The notes beneath the pieces were generated by a model. It saw nothing but the letters and a program-made list of their open reading frames with translations, searched no databases and had not been told where the DNA came from. The position numbers were made by a program, and so were the translations under genes. A DNA stretch of 64,000 nucleotides from the NCBI GenBank assembly GCA_963970005.1, contig CAXAMN010021562.1:645851-709850 (forward strand), read 5' to 3'. Below, in pieces: positions 11,728 to 24,000 of the stretch (positions are counted from its first letter, which is position 1; each line of letters starts with the position of its first letter). The stretch comes from Durusdinium trenchii (Eukaryota; Sar; Dinophyceae; Suessiales; Symbiodiniaceae).

Positions 11728-11830
11728 ACACTGCCACTTGGAGTTGGTCAGTTCGATTCCGCCTCCGTTCCCTCCCCCTGTCTGTGGCCTTTGCACTGCC
11801 GCATCTAGCTCATCTGAGGCCTCTTCTGGC
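11728..11830 (-). CDS. Candidate internal exon, product unknown
   Basis: The minus strand is bounded by an AG acceptor followed by G (GGACAG, G) and a GT donor (CAGTGT then GTGAAA). The enclosed 103 nt are 1 nt plus 34 codons in one open frame: PEEASDELDAAVQRPQTGGG followed by NGGGIELTNSKWQC. The mix of acidic residues and a Gly-rich linker fits a flexible part of a larger protein. No domain is recognised. A frame continuing upstream, with LPLLHLHLD before the acceptor, is also open, so the 5' edge may lie farther out. Confidence 0.33.
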
Positions 11831-13417
11831 CTGTCCAGGTGCAGGTGCAGCAGCGGTAAGGTCATCATATGGCTCCCGCCTCGCAGTGTAGCTCCCGGCT
11901 GCCAGGGTGCCAGTACTGGCACCTGAGCAGGACTAGGACTATGTCCTGTCTGTTTTCATTCCTATGCTTCAAAAGCCGAAAACAAAGAACAGGCAGAACA
12001 CTTAAGAAAACTGCAATAGTTCAAATCCGGATCAAACACCGAGATGTGCTCATGTTTGTATTTGGGATTCTCACCCTCAAGGTGCTGGACTGGATTGGAT
12101 ATCTATGGACTAATTATGTTTCAACATCTATTTAACATGGTTTCATCCTGCGAGCAAGTGCAAATATCACATATCTTTTTGGCCCAACAATGTGCAAATG
12201 GCACTAATCGCGGTCACAAGTAGTCACTTAGAGGCAAAAAGAAACTGAACTTTGAAGTGCCCTTAACCATCCTTAACCCTTCTCTCAAACACAAAGGGTT
12301 GATTGCATGATATGTACTGTCGGTGTTACTTTGCCTGCAAACACACAAAACACATAGTCACCCCGAGCATGTGCTCTGTCTTCGAAAGTGAGTGCCCAAC
12401 AACATGAGGTTGCATCTGACCTGATGAGTCAATGAGGTTGAAATCCGAGAGTGGCAATGGCACGTCTCTCACACACCTTCACCACATGAAATCGGCGTGC
12501 GAAGTCTATGGCAAGGGGCTCAAGCTAATTCTCTGCGCGGAAACGGTCACGTTCCTGGTCGCTCGCAGTGAGGTCGCGGTGGACTACTGATGAGTGAACG
12601 GAAGGCAATACTCAAAGCCATTTGCTGCAATACAAGTCTTGTTGTACTTAAGCAAACAACTGTTCGTGACATGAATCAGGTCCAGTGGCGAACCGGTCAA
12701 GTTTGGGAAGCGCAAGCAGGTAGAGTGCTGGTGTGGGATGATCGAGGCCATTCATATCCTTCAAACAAGGAGCGCAACCCATAGCTCATCCAAAGTCAGG
12801 AAGGACACCTTAAATCGCATGATCTGACCTCAACAAACTTCAGCTCCTGGGGTACACTTCTTGCTTCCCAAGAATCCACGGCCCAAACACTTCAGCTTCT
12901 GGCACATCCATGGACCGTCCGTCAGTGAAAACACCCGGCCACCCACAAGTCTGGAAGCCGTCCCGACGACCGTCGGTGCGTTCCCGGCCTGCGCGACCGG
13001 TCCAATTCCCCAGTCGTTGCCTGGGAGAAACAATCACAATGAGTGCACCTGTGTTGAGCGATAAACACCCAAACCGCAACAAATTGGCGTAGGGGATCCC
13101 CTAGAACACCACTTCCTAAACAGAACCTCGTACAACTCACTAAACACAATATTTAAATCTCAACTGATACTCCAAAATCGTGTGCAACCTGTTTGTGATC
13201 TTGATTCATGCATATTGTGATCATGAACTGTTTTATGTCATGACCTTCTGTGAGGTGTACCCATCACTTTTTCAGCTGACCCGAACTGTGTTGCCAGCAG
13301 GGCTTTAGAGGAAGTCCAAGCTGTTGGGATGCTCATGGGACCCAAAGCACTGAGGTTGACCAGGTGGCCAAACAAAGTAAACCAGGTGGGCCATTTAGAC
13401 AGTGACAAGTCCAACAT

Positions 13418-13448
13418 GTAGCTTCTTGTTACTTGTAGCGATGCACTT
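13418..13448 (+). repeat. CTAGTAG-family dispersed repeat, short copy
   Basis: GTAGCTTCTTGTTACTTGTA followed by GCGATGCACTT is a single fragment of the family seen more fully at 46641-46694 and 54687-54753. Confidence 0.65.
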
Positions 13449-14097
13449 TTAGACCATTCAAACATATTCCAACCCGTTCCAGTGTTTCATACCATTGCTT
13501 GCTACCACCAAGATGATCAAGATGCAACATCGAAACCAGGTGAAGACGGACCTCATCTTTGGACAAGCTAGCTTTGACCATCTCTCACGCAAGAACAATG
13601 GCAAACCGATTGAGAGCTGGGCTGGGCCAGGACCAGCTGTGCGTTCCTGTCGAGGAATGCATGCATATGGGGGTAGATGGCCGATGGAACCAAAATCTTG
13701 CATCATTACAATTCACCCCAGGAAAGATTCTACGAGCAACACTTGCATGATTCTCTGAGGGGATTCCCGCCATCGCAATGCCAAATTCTTCAGGGCGCAG
13801 TGACCCTCTCACATCTCTCACTGTTGTTTCAGGGAAAACATCCCTTCCCAGGCGAATCCCGACGGAAACATGAGAGATTTTGCTGGAGGTTCTGCTAGTG
13901 GAAAACACGTAACTTCACGTAACGCGTCATTGGTCCATCAACATCAAGGTGATGTGTCAAATTTCTGTGGAAACCCCCGACTGCTTGGTATTGGAACATA
14001 TTCTTCCGAATGCTATCGACTTTCCTGTTTGCATTCGTTGGATTGTACTTTCCTCACCCATCCTCGCCCTGTCTTTGTATTTATATATATATATATT

Positions 14098-14197
14098 GGG
14101 TCTATCCTAATGACCTGCAACAGTGGATGATTATGGTTAGTTTGTTCAATAATGATGATAATTGTTTACTGACTGTTGCAGGTAAGAGGACAGACCC
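14098..14197. mobile_element. MITE-like element with terminal inverted repeats
   Basis: The 100-bp segment starts GGGTCTATCCT and ends AGGACAGACCC. Its left end, continuing to ACCTGCAACAGT, matches the reverse complement of its right end over about 27 bp with few mismatches. A diverged relative at 44627-44739 shares the ends and the interior (CAGTGGATGATT, TTGTTCAA, TTTACTGACTGTT). Size, inverted ends and lack of coding capacity fit a non-autonomous DNA element. No target-site duplication is obvious, and the left flank is a (TA)n tract. The superfamily cannot be assigned. Confidence 0.6.
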
Positions 14198-17187
14198 GAG
14201 GAATATGATATTTGGATCCTGAGCATGTGCCGACTTATCGACATGAACTGAACCGCCCATCGACATGGTCTGCTCCGCCTCTCGCCAGGTGGTGCATTGT
14301 CCATAAATTCGTGTGGAATGACCCGACACCTTGGTCGGTCGGCTGCGACTGAGGCCCTCTGGCTCTGAAGGCTTACGTTATCCCTCTCGTGATCTTGCTG
14401 TAGACCGAATGAACTTCAGGACACACAGGCCACATTAAGATCTCTATGACTGTGCGTGAACATATAATCCACTAAACATTATCCTCTTGCCCTCTATGGG
14501 ACTCTAATCTCGATTGGACCTTTCTATACATTTCTATACATTTCTTGAGCTCTTGCATTTCTCCCAACTTGGAACCTGCTGAACTTCGGTGAATCATCGT
14601 TGACCAAGCCACTGGAGACACGAGGAGACTTGCAGCTTGTCCTGGCCTGGCAGTTTTCTCCATTCGTGATGACAGCCAACGGTGCAACGGTGATGATAAA
14701 AGTTGTCTTAAGGATAGAGGGATCCACATGGATCCACCAATTGCTTAGATTGAAATTTGCAAACAATTGAAACACAAAAAACACACACACACTTTCCTGC
14801 CCGTTGAGGGAGGAAGTCCTGTGCCAGGGATGTACACTGTGCACTGCAAAAAAAGTTGTGTTTCCTACAAAACTATCCATGTCACTCAGGTAAGATTTTT
14901 CAACAGCGGGAGTCTGTTTATGTCTTAACTTAACATATCTTAACAGCTGATTGTTGCGGCCGCTATACTTTGGCATCTACACGCCATTCTCTAAATCGTG
15001 GTGATCCGAATATTCTCCGCGCATTCGCCGCGCCCAATGCTTGTGTTGGTAGTATCCCTCTCCTGCCTCATCCGCCAGCCTGCAGGTGAGCTCTGAAAGA
15101 TCGCACGGCCTGCATACCCTCATTAAACAAACACAACACTGTATATTGACTCAGTTGGAGGGTTCAATCCATTTAGCAGTCCAACACAATTGTCTTCGCA
15201 ATGCTCACCTTCAGGTCGGGTGAGACAGTCTATAGACAAATATTTTGGTTACATCTCGATGTGGCTACGTACATGTTGCTACAGTTCAGCGCTTGTCTCC
15301 AAAAGAGCCAGACCATCAACTGCAGCATTTGTCTATTGAGCAACAACTTGTGGTAGCCCGTTCCAAATCAAATCAAAACCCAACAAGACCATGCATGAAG
15401 CTCCGATGCAAAGCGGCAACCATAATTAGATATGCACCAAGTTGTGTAAAACAGTCACAATGGATCCTGAATTTCAAGGGCCAGTGTATGGACATCTGAA
15501 TGGGTGACTCTGGCTGCACACTGTCTCACAAACCTTCAAAGAGGACTAAAGACTTGACCTCTGCTTGATTGCATGATGTCGTAATGAGTCAGGCCCTGCT
15601 TCAGTTGGTTGCCATACTGAATCAGCACATGTTCATATATACTTGTCTTACACTAAACAGTTGTTTGACGATGACACATGGGGCCCACGAGCTGACCAGG
15701 ACTGGACGGTCCCCTGCACGCCTGGCGATAAGGAGCCAGATCCAGGCGCCTGCGTAGAAAAATGAGTCGTTGCTCACGGCGGTTGGCGACTGTGAGCTCA
15801 GAATGCCTTTTCTATGTTGCTTCGGGGAAGTGGCTTCGGGTTGTGAATGGGGTGGGGGAGTGGGGCCAAGTGGTGACCTGTTTGTTGTGATTCGGTTCAC
15901 GAACGAGCTGAGGCGGAAGCTCCCTGGACAAAAGAAGACTACAGGAACGCAAATGGAAGACCATGCTTGGCAAGAAGTGAAGTCATACTACCTAGCCGAA
16001 GCAGCTTCACAACAACAAGAAGGGTGACTTTTGTCACCGGATCTCATGGAGTATGTGATAACCTGGCGCTTCCGGCAGCCGGTAAAGACAAATGTTCCTT
16101 CGGCAGTCGGCCAACCGTGGACAGCACAAAAACGCGCAAAACGGGTGGTTTCGTGACAAAGAACTTACACCAACACATCCAAACCCCTACGGTTGCTAAC
16201 GCTGCTGTGACCTCGTCTGTGACATGTCCAAGGATGTTTCAAACAACACCAGGAGGTCTTTCAGTAAAGTCGAGTTGGAGCGGTCTGGGCAGTTTTCCTT
16301 TAGATGAACTTGCTGAGCTGTTGAAGTTCTGAGAACAAGCATTGCAACCTTGCTAACGTCCATCCCTGTGAGGCCTTGGCAAATGCACGCTAATCTGTTG
16401 GTTGGCCATTTTTCCAAGTCTTTGGCAAACAAGCGGGACATCGTGGCAGCCTTTTGGAAACTACATGAGTCAATCCCAGCAGAATCGGACCATGGACGAG
16501 TTCCATTTGTGTTGTACCATACTTATGTGGGTCTCTTTGTTCATGTGGCACTGAGATGACTCGATGGAACCGACTGATCGCCTCAAGGAAAGGGGTTTAC
16601 ATATATGTATATACATATATATGATATATATATATATGCTATTTTTTCGTTTCAGTGTTCCAAATTTGGGGCGCTGAAAGAGGAGGAATTCCACCCTGCG
16701 ACTCCTTCAACCAACATTCCGCCCCGGTGGCACCATCGCTCCGCCAGGTGCGCCGCCTCGGGGCTCACTTAGCGAGAAGCCACAACAGCATCGATGGGAA
16801 ATGATGATATCGGGATATTTTTGGGATATGCTGTGCCAATACAATATGTATTGTAAACTATAGACAGCTTCGAATTTTTTGGGGTGAGCGTGTGTGTTCT
16901 TTCCTGTATAGTTACTGTAGTTATAACATGTTATAACACAAAAAGGGGGCCCACGGCGTCTACAAAAGCACATTCCTGTGAGCACTCAGAGTCTACAGAA
17001 TGCCTGGCACAAGAGGACAGTGGGCCAGGGTCCCTGACTACAAAATGGCAGACTTCCAGAGGGCAGGATATGGATCTGACAAAGAAATGACCTCCGAGCG
17101 CTCCGCAAAAGTACCGGACCAATGCATTCTGCAGAGATACAACTTGTTAAAAGTCAGCACACTTCTGCATAGAGCGAAGACAAAGCT

Positions 17188-17856
17188 ATGCTGCAGTATG
17201 CCACCGTTAAGAACTTCCGTCTGGCCCCCTGCACATGCGGCATACTGCACAATGACAAGTTTTTCTGCACAATGGGTCTCAGCATGCCTGAAAACACCTG
17301 GGTGGCAGGAATTACAACATCACATGTTTGCTTTTTGTGTGTTTCTGCATGCTCTTGGTACCTATTGTTTTTAACACTCTACACAATGCCAAACCTCGAT
17401 TTGCCCAGCAAAGTGATATACAAAAATGGTCTAACTCAGGGGTCAACCCATCCCATTCTGCAGAGTCGATGTGCAATGGGATTTTATAGAATATATCGTC
17501 ATATATATATATATATCTTTGTAGTTGATTCATCTTTCCCATTTCACCCAACAGCGGCCAACATGAATACATGCATTGCTTCCGGGGTCAGTGGCAAATC
17601 CGGTCCCGGTTGGAGGCCAGGGCCATTGCTATTAAGTTGGAGGCCATTGCTATTAGGTTGGAGGCCATTGCTATTAGGAAGGAAGCGATTGCTATTGCGG
17701 TTGAATCAGTGTACCCTTATTATTGAACATTTCACAATCACCACTCTTCAAGAGCTATTATTAACAAAAAAGGCTAAACATTGCTACAGTACCGATATTG
17801 GTGTTTGGTCCACAAAAACATACAAAAACCCACTGTATACTAAAAACAGCAAATAA
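17188..17856 (+). CDS. Open frame of 222 codons, doubtful
   Basis: This is the longest ATG-initiated frame that is not mainly inside a satellite. It contains a hydrophobic stretch around residues 46-66 (CFLCVSACSWYLLFLTLY), then a (TA)n-derived RHIYIYIF segment, then LLL-rich repeats encoded by the 21-bp minisatellite at 17608-17697, and a basic tail. The mixture of simple-repeat translation and unstructured sequence suggests chance. Its length in AT-rich DNA is still somewhat unusual. No family is recognised. Confidence 0.15.
   Translation: MLQYATVKNFRLAPCTCGILHNDKFFCTMGLSMPENTWVAGITTSHVCFLCVSACSWYLLFLTLYTMPNLDLPSKVIYKNGLTQGSTHPILQSRCAMGFYRIYRHIYIYIFVVDSSFPFHPTAANMNTCIASGVSGKSGPGWRPGPLLLSWRPLLLGWRPLLLGRKRLLLRLNQCTLIIEHFTITTLQELLLTKKAKHCYSTDIGVWSTKTYKNPLYTKNSK
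17608..17697. repeat. 21-bp minisatellite, about four copies
   Basis: The unit GGAGGCCATTGCTATTA plus four bases repeats about four times; the first unit has a short insertion and the last is diverged. The period is a multiple of three, so a plus-strand frame stays open through it. Confidence 0.85.
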
Positions 17857-20199
17857 GTCCAAAACCCTAAAGACATCCTCTCTGCCATCTCATCTTCGTC
17901 GATTCAAAAGCCAAAAACTGAGCAAGACCCTTACACACCGTAGCTGAAGCCCAGCCCCGCCCACCCACGCACCACCGGCGGATCGACCCAGGCGACGTCG
18001 CCTGGCAACATTCCCTGCAGCGGGACTCGGCCACCTTATGCATGTGCACAGACAAAACACCCGTCATCATCGTGAGCCCCGCAAACTGCGAACCAAAAAG
18101 CCGAGAGCGTCGTGGGTCCTCACGAGTCAAACCTAAACAAAGGTCGGGCCTGTGCGCGCAATCCATGGGTCCTAAGCAATGTGGAAAGACCACAAGTGTG
18201 GCCATGAGTCCAGTTCATTGGGTGTGCGGCCGTAGGACCCTTGGAATAGCTCCCTCTAGCGCATAGATAGCTGTTTTTTGGTTCGGACGCTAAAGAACTA
18301 TGCTATTGTTGATTGACATTCTGATCCAAACATTTTTGATTACCCCCAAGTCCCTGATCTGAAAAGCTCTGAATCTACTGACTCTGTGTAACACCAAACC
18401 TTCGGTTAAGCGAATGACAGGGGGCCAATGCTGGTTTCCTCCGCATCCCTGGTGATTGGTTCCTCTGAAACCTGCCTGGGTGTATACAACAGAGGCTGCA
18501 TCAAATATATCAAAACCAGCAGCAAATGTTCTGGACTCGCAAAGCCTTGCTCATCTCCACAGAAGAAAACATCTATAGGCGCTGCACTTCATTTTGCTTT
18601 CAATGGACAGTTCTCCCTGCCTGGGCTTCCGATTCCCTGGACCACCTCAGGTGGTGAACCATGCTGAAACAAAGAATGCAGCACAAGATGCGCATGATTC
18701 AACGTAACTTGTTTGCAAATGTCAGCATCACTTATATATACTGTATACGTATGTATCCCTTTTTATGCGAAGAACAGCCCTTCAATGCCGTGTGTGGTAC
18801 AAATCCAATAGGAATGACTGACTGATATGGAATGACAGCATCAGCCAGGACAAAATTCCTTCTTCCCCAGCATCTGTCTGAAACTCCGTTGAAACTGACG
18901 CAAACTAACTGGAGACTAAAGCATGGACGTGTGCTTGTAAAGTTGGGACCACGATCTTTTGTGACATGTGGTTTGCCCAAAGAACCTTGTTGGGTTGGTC
19001 AGAGGTTCCTATGTAAGGACTAGTGAAGGGTGACACTTTCACGAACAACGGAAGTCCTTTGAAAAAAAAACACACTAAGTCACTAAGCCCAACAATGCAA
19101 AAAGGACCGATCGTGAAGGGCGACAGACACTTTCACCATGTGGCCTCCTTTACTGGCTGGATGTCAGAGGTGTCAGACCCACTATTACTTCCAAAGATCA
19201 GAATGGCATGGGTGGCCAGTGGGCCTTTGACCCTCCAAACAGCTAATCATGGAAGGGGGAAGGCCCCCTTCCTCTTTAAAAGAAAGGTCTTTGTTGGGCC
19301 GTGAGTGTTTCAGTATCACCTGTGTTTCATGAGGTCCACTGGTCTGTTCGAAGCTCAGGATCCCGCCATGGTCCGGGCAGGTGAGGAAGCGAGAGTGTGT
19401 CCGCCCACCTCAGATCTGAGGCTAAGAGTGAAAGCATCGGAACTTCCCAAGAACATCCAACAAGGGGAATAGTCGAGTCTGGCTGGGAATGTTGGATGAT
19501 GCTGGATGACGTTGGCCAGTCAGGGTTTAGGGTGACTCTATGTGTTTCTGGTACATAGATTCAAGCCAAAACTTCACCTGCTCCTCCAACATCAGTCCGC
19601 CAGTGTCAGGACCCTGCAGTGTTTTGCTAGTGGCCCGATCCAGGATCCCTTGAGTGCAATTGCCCTTCCACGCCAACCATGTCACTTCTGCAGTGCCTTA
19701 TGAACTTTTGCAGTTGCGTTTGGCTCCTCTGGGTAGTGCTCCAATTCAATGCAGAAACTGCGTCTAGCTCCAGCCAGTGGTATCATTTTCTTACGAGTAC
19801 CAACAACCACACCTGGGGTCCATGTGTCTTCAGCCTGGTGTTTTGCATCTTCCCATCATCTGGCTATGGCTGCAAACGGTAAAGGACGAACACCTGTCAA
19901 CCTTTTGGATGCTTTCCCAACCAATGAACGAAACAGATTGGACAAAGGGACATGTAAAATAGCAAGCACATGTTAAACATTATATATATAAACACATAAT
20001 ATGAATCCTGAAATGGCATGAACAAACAAAACTACATGGTAATCACAGCAATGGGCAACATAACGTAGATGCATAATGCATATGTGATTTCCTATGATAT
20101 CATGCGTGTCAAACATAAAACGACCAACATTTGCGAACTTCAAGCTACTCAATCTTAGACATCATAACATCACCAACACACACACACACCAGATTCCAC

Positions 20200-20303
20200 T
20201 TTCCACTCTCTGTCCCTCTCTTTCCGGGCCCAGCTCTGCTCCGAGCGGCGTTGTGGCTGCTCTGCCGTCCCAGCGGGGTGAAGCTCATGGATTGTGACCT
20301 CGC
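20200..20303 (-). CDS. Candidate internal exon, strand ambiguous
   Basis: On the minus strand an acceptor (ACAAAG) and a donor (TGGAAA then GTGGAA) enclose 2 nt plus 34 codons reading EVTIHELHPAGTAEQPQRRS and then EQSWARKERDREWK. On the plus strand the same bases also look like an exon, 20234-20318, with a strong pyrimidine tract before CAG and a donor ATAG/GTGGTA, reading LLRAALWLLCRPSGVKLMDC and then DLAFVED. I prefer the minus strand for its hydrophilic composition and because most other candidates lie there. It also shows that splice-like signals alone do not settle the strand here. Confidence 0.27.
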
Positions 20304-20927
20304 CTTTGTCGAGGATAGGTGGTAAAACGACTCTACGCGCGGTGTGAGGTCGTCCTCCGCGTTTGGGTTGACCCCAAAGACCCTGGAAGGAGGAACGCAA
20401 CGCCTTGGTTGGGAGGTCTCCACACACACACACACATCCGTGCGTGTTTTTCAGGAAAAAAAAACGTATATTACAATATTAATATGAACATATCTAAAAG
20501 AAACATCACTTGCAGCAGTAGCAACTTGAGCGTGCCCCACTTCCACCAACCACAAATGATGCAAGAATGCTTGCTTCCAGTCTTCACCAAACATGTAATA
20601 ATATGTAATATTTAAAAAAAAAAAAACATATTGTGTATTTTTGCGTATATCACCGTATATCAAAAAACTGCATCGCCGTAAAGATCTTCACAAACCCCTT
20701 ACATGTTCTCGATCGTTCGATCATTCATGTCAATGTGTCCAGTGAGTGTGTGTCCCGGTCGTTGGTTTCGCTTCATGGTTCGATCCCTTCGCACTGGGCG
20801 CCCCGGGCCGCCGCGGGCGGCGCATGCTTGGCTACAGCCCGGGAGGGAATGATGGGGCTACTGGACCTGAAGCCACCGGATGCGGCCGAATTGGCATGAT
20901 TCTCAAATGAACTCGATGGGAAGAACC

Positions 20928-21038
20928 TTAGTAGCTTCTTGCTCCTAGTAGTAAGGCCAGGCCCTAGTAGCGTCCTTGCTCCTAGTTAGCGATTCCAGGA
21001 GCCCCTAGTAGCGTGCTTGCTCCTAGTAGCGATGCCAA
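20928..21038 (+). repeat. CTAGTAG-family dispersed repeat, long copy
   Basis: Blocks of GTAGCTTCTTGCTCCTAGTA, GTAAGGCCAGG, CCCTAGTAGCG and TCCTTGCTCCTAG are arranged in tandem with internal duplications. Close relatives lie at 41700-41781 (same strand) and 51760-51853 (opposite strand). Confidence 0.85.
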
Positions 21039-21039
21039 G

Positions 21040-24000
21040 GGAGGCTGAGTCAACCCAAACACGCCCTGCTTTCTCAAGTTCTGACTAAAAACGTGCTGGA
21101 TCAAACACCTTTAGTGATGAAGCCACCATTGATATATCATTATCTCGTATTCTCTCGTCACATTGTCGTCCGTCGCCGCCCAGGATTTCCAACTGTAATT
21201 TTGCCAAGCTCCAGAAAAGCTGGAATGGCGTCGAACACCACAAAATCACAAGTCGAAACGTCAAAATCTTACAGGAGTTGCGCTCCATTAAGATCATCTT
21301 TTTGGGGGTCTTCTGCAAGGGAGCAGTCAAACATGTTTTTGATGGATGGGCCAAAATCCTGCAGCAGCAGGATTTAAGCGGAGGCATCAAATCAAACCAA
21401 TCTGCTACCAGTACTAAACAACATCCATCAAGGAAAAGGAAGTTCCAAGCTCTGGCACTGGAGGTTTCCTGCAATTGTTGCCACACATCGCAAACAACAT
21501 GTTGCTGACTATATACTTGGACCACCCAGTGTGATGTCACAGTTGACACAGAATCAAAATTCATTAGCTAGAAACTTCTCAGAATCTTCGTGATTCGTAA
21601 TCAACAAACAAACAAAGAACACAAAACCATACAAAACTTATGACATCATGATCATGAATACTGTCCTTCACTAAGCAAAGCTCCCAGCAACTTTTCAATC
21701 CTTTTAACCTTTGACATCCTTTGACCATGGCCCCCCTAAGGATTGAACACTTGGGCCACCCCAAGGGTACTCGCCCTGCTTCGGCATCGGATATCGCGAG
21801 CATCGAGGCTACGCAACTCCCCGGGCCCGTCACGTCGGCGCCGAGCGGCGGTGTTCGCCGTGGAGATGCCTGAAGACATTGGGAGTTGTCCCACCCAGTG
21901 GTTTATACAGTGTGTATGTTCAGCTAAAAGCACATCCTGTTTCGGAGGTATATAGCAATGGACCAAATGGATGTACGGTATTTGGTTCAAGATTGTGAGA
22001 TTGTAGGAACCCAAGAAACAATGCTTCAAGAAGATGTGCTCCCCGCCTGTGCACCAAACCCGGACCCTTCCACTAGTCATGTGGAACTGTTGGACTGGCC
22101 TGTGAAATCCCCCACTAGTGGGGATGTGACTAGAGGCTCGTCTAGGTCTCTAGGTTCACTCCAAAAACAGGGATATAATGGGCAGAGTGCTTCTTTTCCC
22201 ACCACACCCTCTGCATGTCCAAACTTCTGCGCCTTCCGGGAAACCTTTGAAGCACGGAACGTCATTTGGATTGCGTGCCTTGTTGCTATGAAGGATGTTG
22301 AAAGTCTGGAGCGTGCGCCAGGCGCCAGGCTGTTCCCGAGAATACTCTGATGTGTCGTCTGATCATGGAAAGGCAGAACTTCAACCCAAACAAGAGACAC
22401 CAAGGAGTTGCAGAGTTTTGGCAATTCACAGGCCAGCAGTGACACAAACGCCGTTTGATTCATGCGATTCCGTGTTACCTGCATGTAGACCGCCTCCTTG
22501 TGCGGTTGTGGTGATCGACCCCCAAACATGCAAGCAAACAAGCAAGCAAGGCCATCTGTAAATGTGAGGTTAAGTTAGAAGGTTCCCTCGTCTTGACTCT
22601 AAGCGAACACGGACGCACGGAGAAATCCTGTTCCAGCAAAAGGTGATGTCCTTTCAGGAGATATTCAATCAAAGGGGCCCAGTCAGCGATTGTGACCAAG
22701 TCACAAGGACTACAGTAACAGGACCTTTCAAATTGCCAATGTCCCCAGCCAAAAAATGAGGGTACATTCCATCCAGATGGATAACACGTCGGCTCACACA
22801 AGAGTTTGACCTAGCTCACCAGGCCCTCTCTCCAACAAAATGGAAGTGGAACACCCTCCGCTTAAGAAGACTGTGCTCAAAACTGTTTCCATTCCGCTAT
22901 TAAACAATTAAACAACAACTTTCAAACAACTTCTTATGTTAGTATATTGTGTAAACAGTATGTTAATCATATATGGAAGGCTAATTGAAGGGTGTGTGGA
23001 GAAAGGGGGTCAGCAAAAATCGCTTATACGAAGTTAGTGCATCAAAAATACCTTCCACGAAGTTCTGCGAAGGTTCTGGGATTTTGTTGCAGTCAGTTTT
23101 CCTACTGGCCCACCATTCCACAAAACATCCACGAATAGCCCCGGGTTCCACGAATGTCCAGCGCCGTCCATGATGTTAGTAGAATAGGTGTTTGCAAAAC
23201 TCTTTCTGTGCACTATCCTTCCGTTTGCCTCTGATCTGCAACTCGTTTCCCTTCTGTGTCCCCAACAACCAGCATTCGACCGCAAACCGGACTTCCCCCA
23301 AAAGGTGTGTAGATAGTCTTTACAAATTCTGACACGAAATGACCTCCGTAACTTCTTGGACTCCTCTGGGCTCCCCTGGCAGCTGCACTTCCCTTGGGCA
23401 CGGCCCAAGAGGGGATGACCGGACTCGTTGACCTCGCGGCCGAGGCCGTCCAAAGGAGCCAACATGTCCATCTTGTCCACCCGAAATCAGGTCCGCAAGT
23501 GGGTCTCCTTAAGCCGTGCCGCTACCAGAATCAGCTTCTTTGGACCAAACCGCAAAGACCCTGTCTCCGCACATCGTAGTACCGGCCATAAACCAAACGT
23601 TAGTCGAAACGTTAAGGATCCTCCCAAAGAGCCGAAGCTACTTATTGTTTGGACCCAGCCGCGTGACCCACCCATGTGCGCATACGACCGGATTCACCAT
23701 GCATTCAGTGTCCACGACCGCGAGGTCCCAATCCTTTTGTTCCTCAACAGGTCCACGATCTGGGTAAATAGGATGAAGTTCTGACCATGTGAAGTTCTGG
23801 CTCTTTAGAAGTGTCACAGGATGTCACAGGATGTCACAACGTGACTCCTGTGACTCTTGCATCTTGGAGAATTATTTCCCTAGGCCCTCCTACAATAAGA
23901 CTCTACAATCGATGCACAGCCAGCATATTCCGATCCCTATCCCAACCAGCTTTGCCCGCCGAGCCACGGGGGGCTCTTTTCATTCGTACACGCCTCGCAA

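Larger units (their letters stand above)
11935..20190. other. Mostly non-coding; elements listed separately
   Basis: Contains the small dispersed repeat at 13418, the inverted-repeat element at 14098, AT tracts near 16598-16640 and 17495-17516, the open frame at 17188 and a 21-bp minisatellite at 17608. A minus-strand open stretch of 107 codons ending near 13585 and a plus-strand one with stops over the same bases are both protein-like, and I cannot choose between them. Confidence 0.45.

Noticed and set aside
12505..12520. GGGGCTCAAG as another spliced-leader remnant
   Set aside because: Only the last eight bases match the leader and no gene follows. A TTTGGCTCAA match at 57360 is likewise isolated.
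13585..13908. Minus-strand frame of 107 codons versus a stop-interrupted plus-strand frame
   Set aside because: Both look mildly coding. Without homology or splice support neither can be called.
20755..20800. tRNA-like internal promoter sequence (GGTTCGATCCC)
   Set aside because: The B-box-like stretch lacks a matching A box, acceptor-stem pairing and an anticodon arm at the right distances.
21085..21564. Minus-strand frame of 159 codons
   Set aside because: Length is within chance for this many bases and the content has no recognisable domain.
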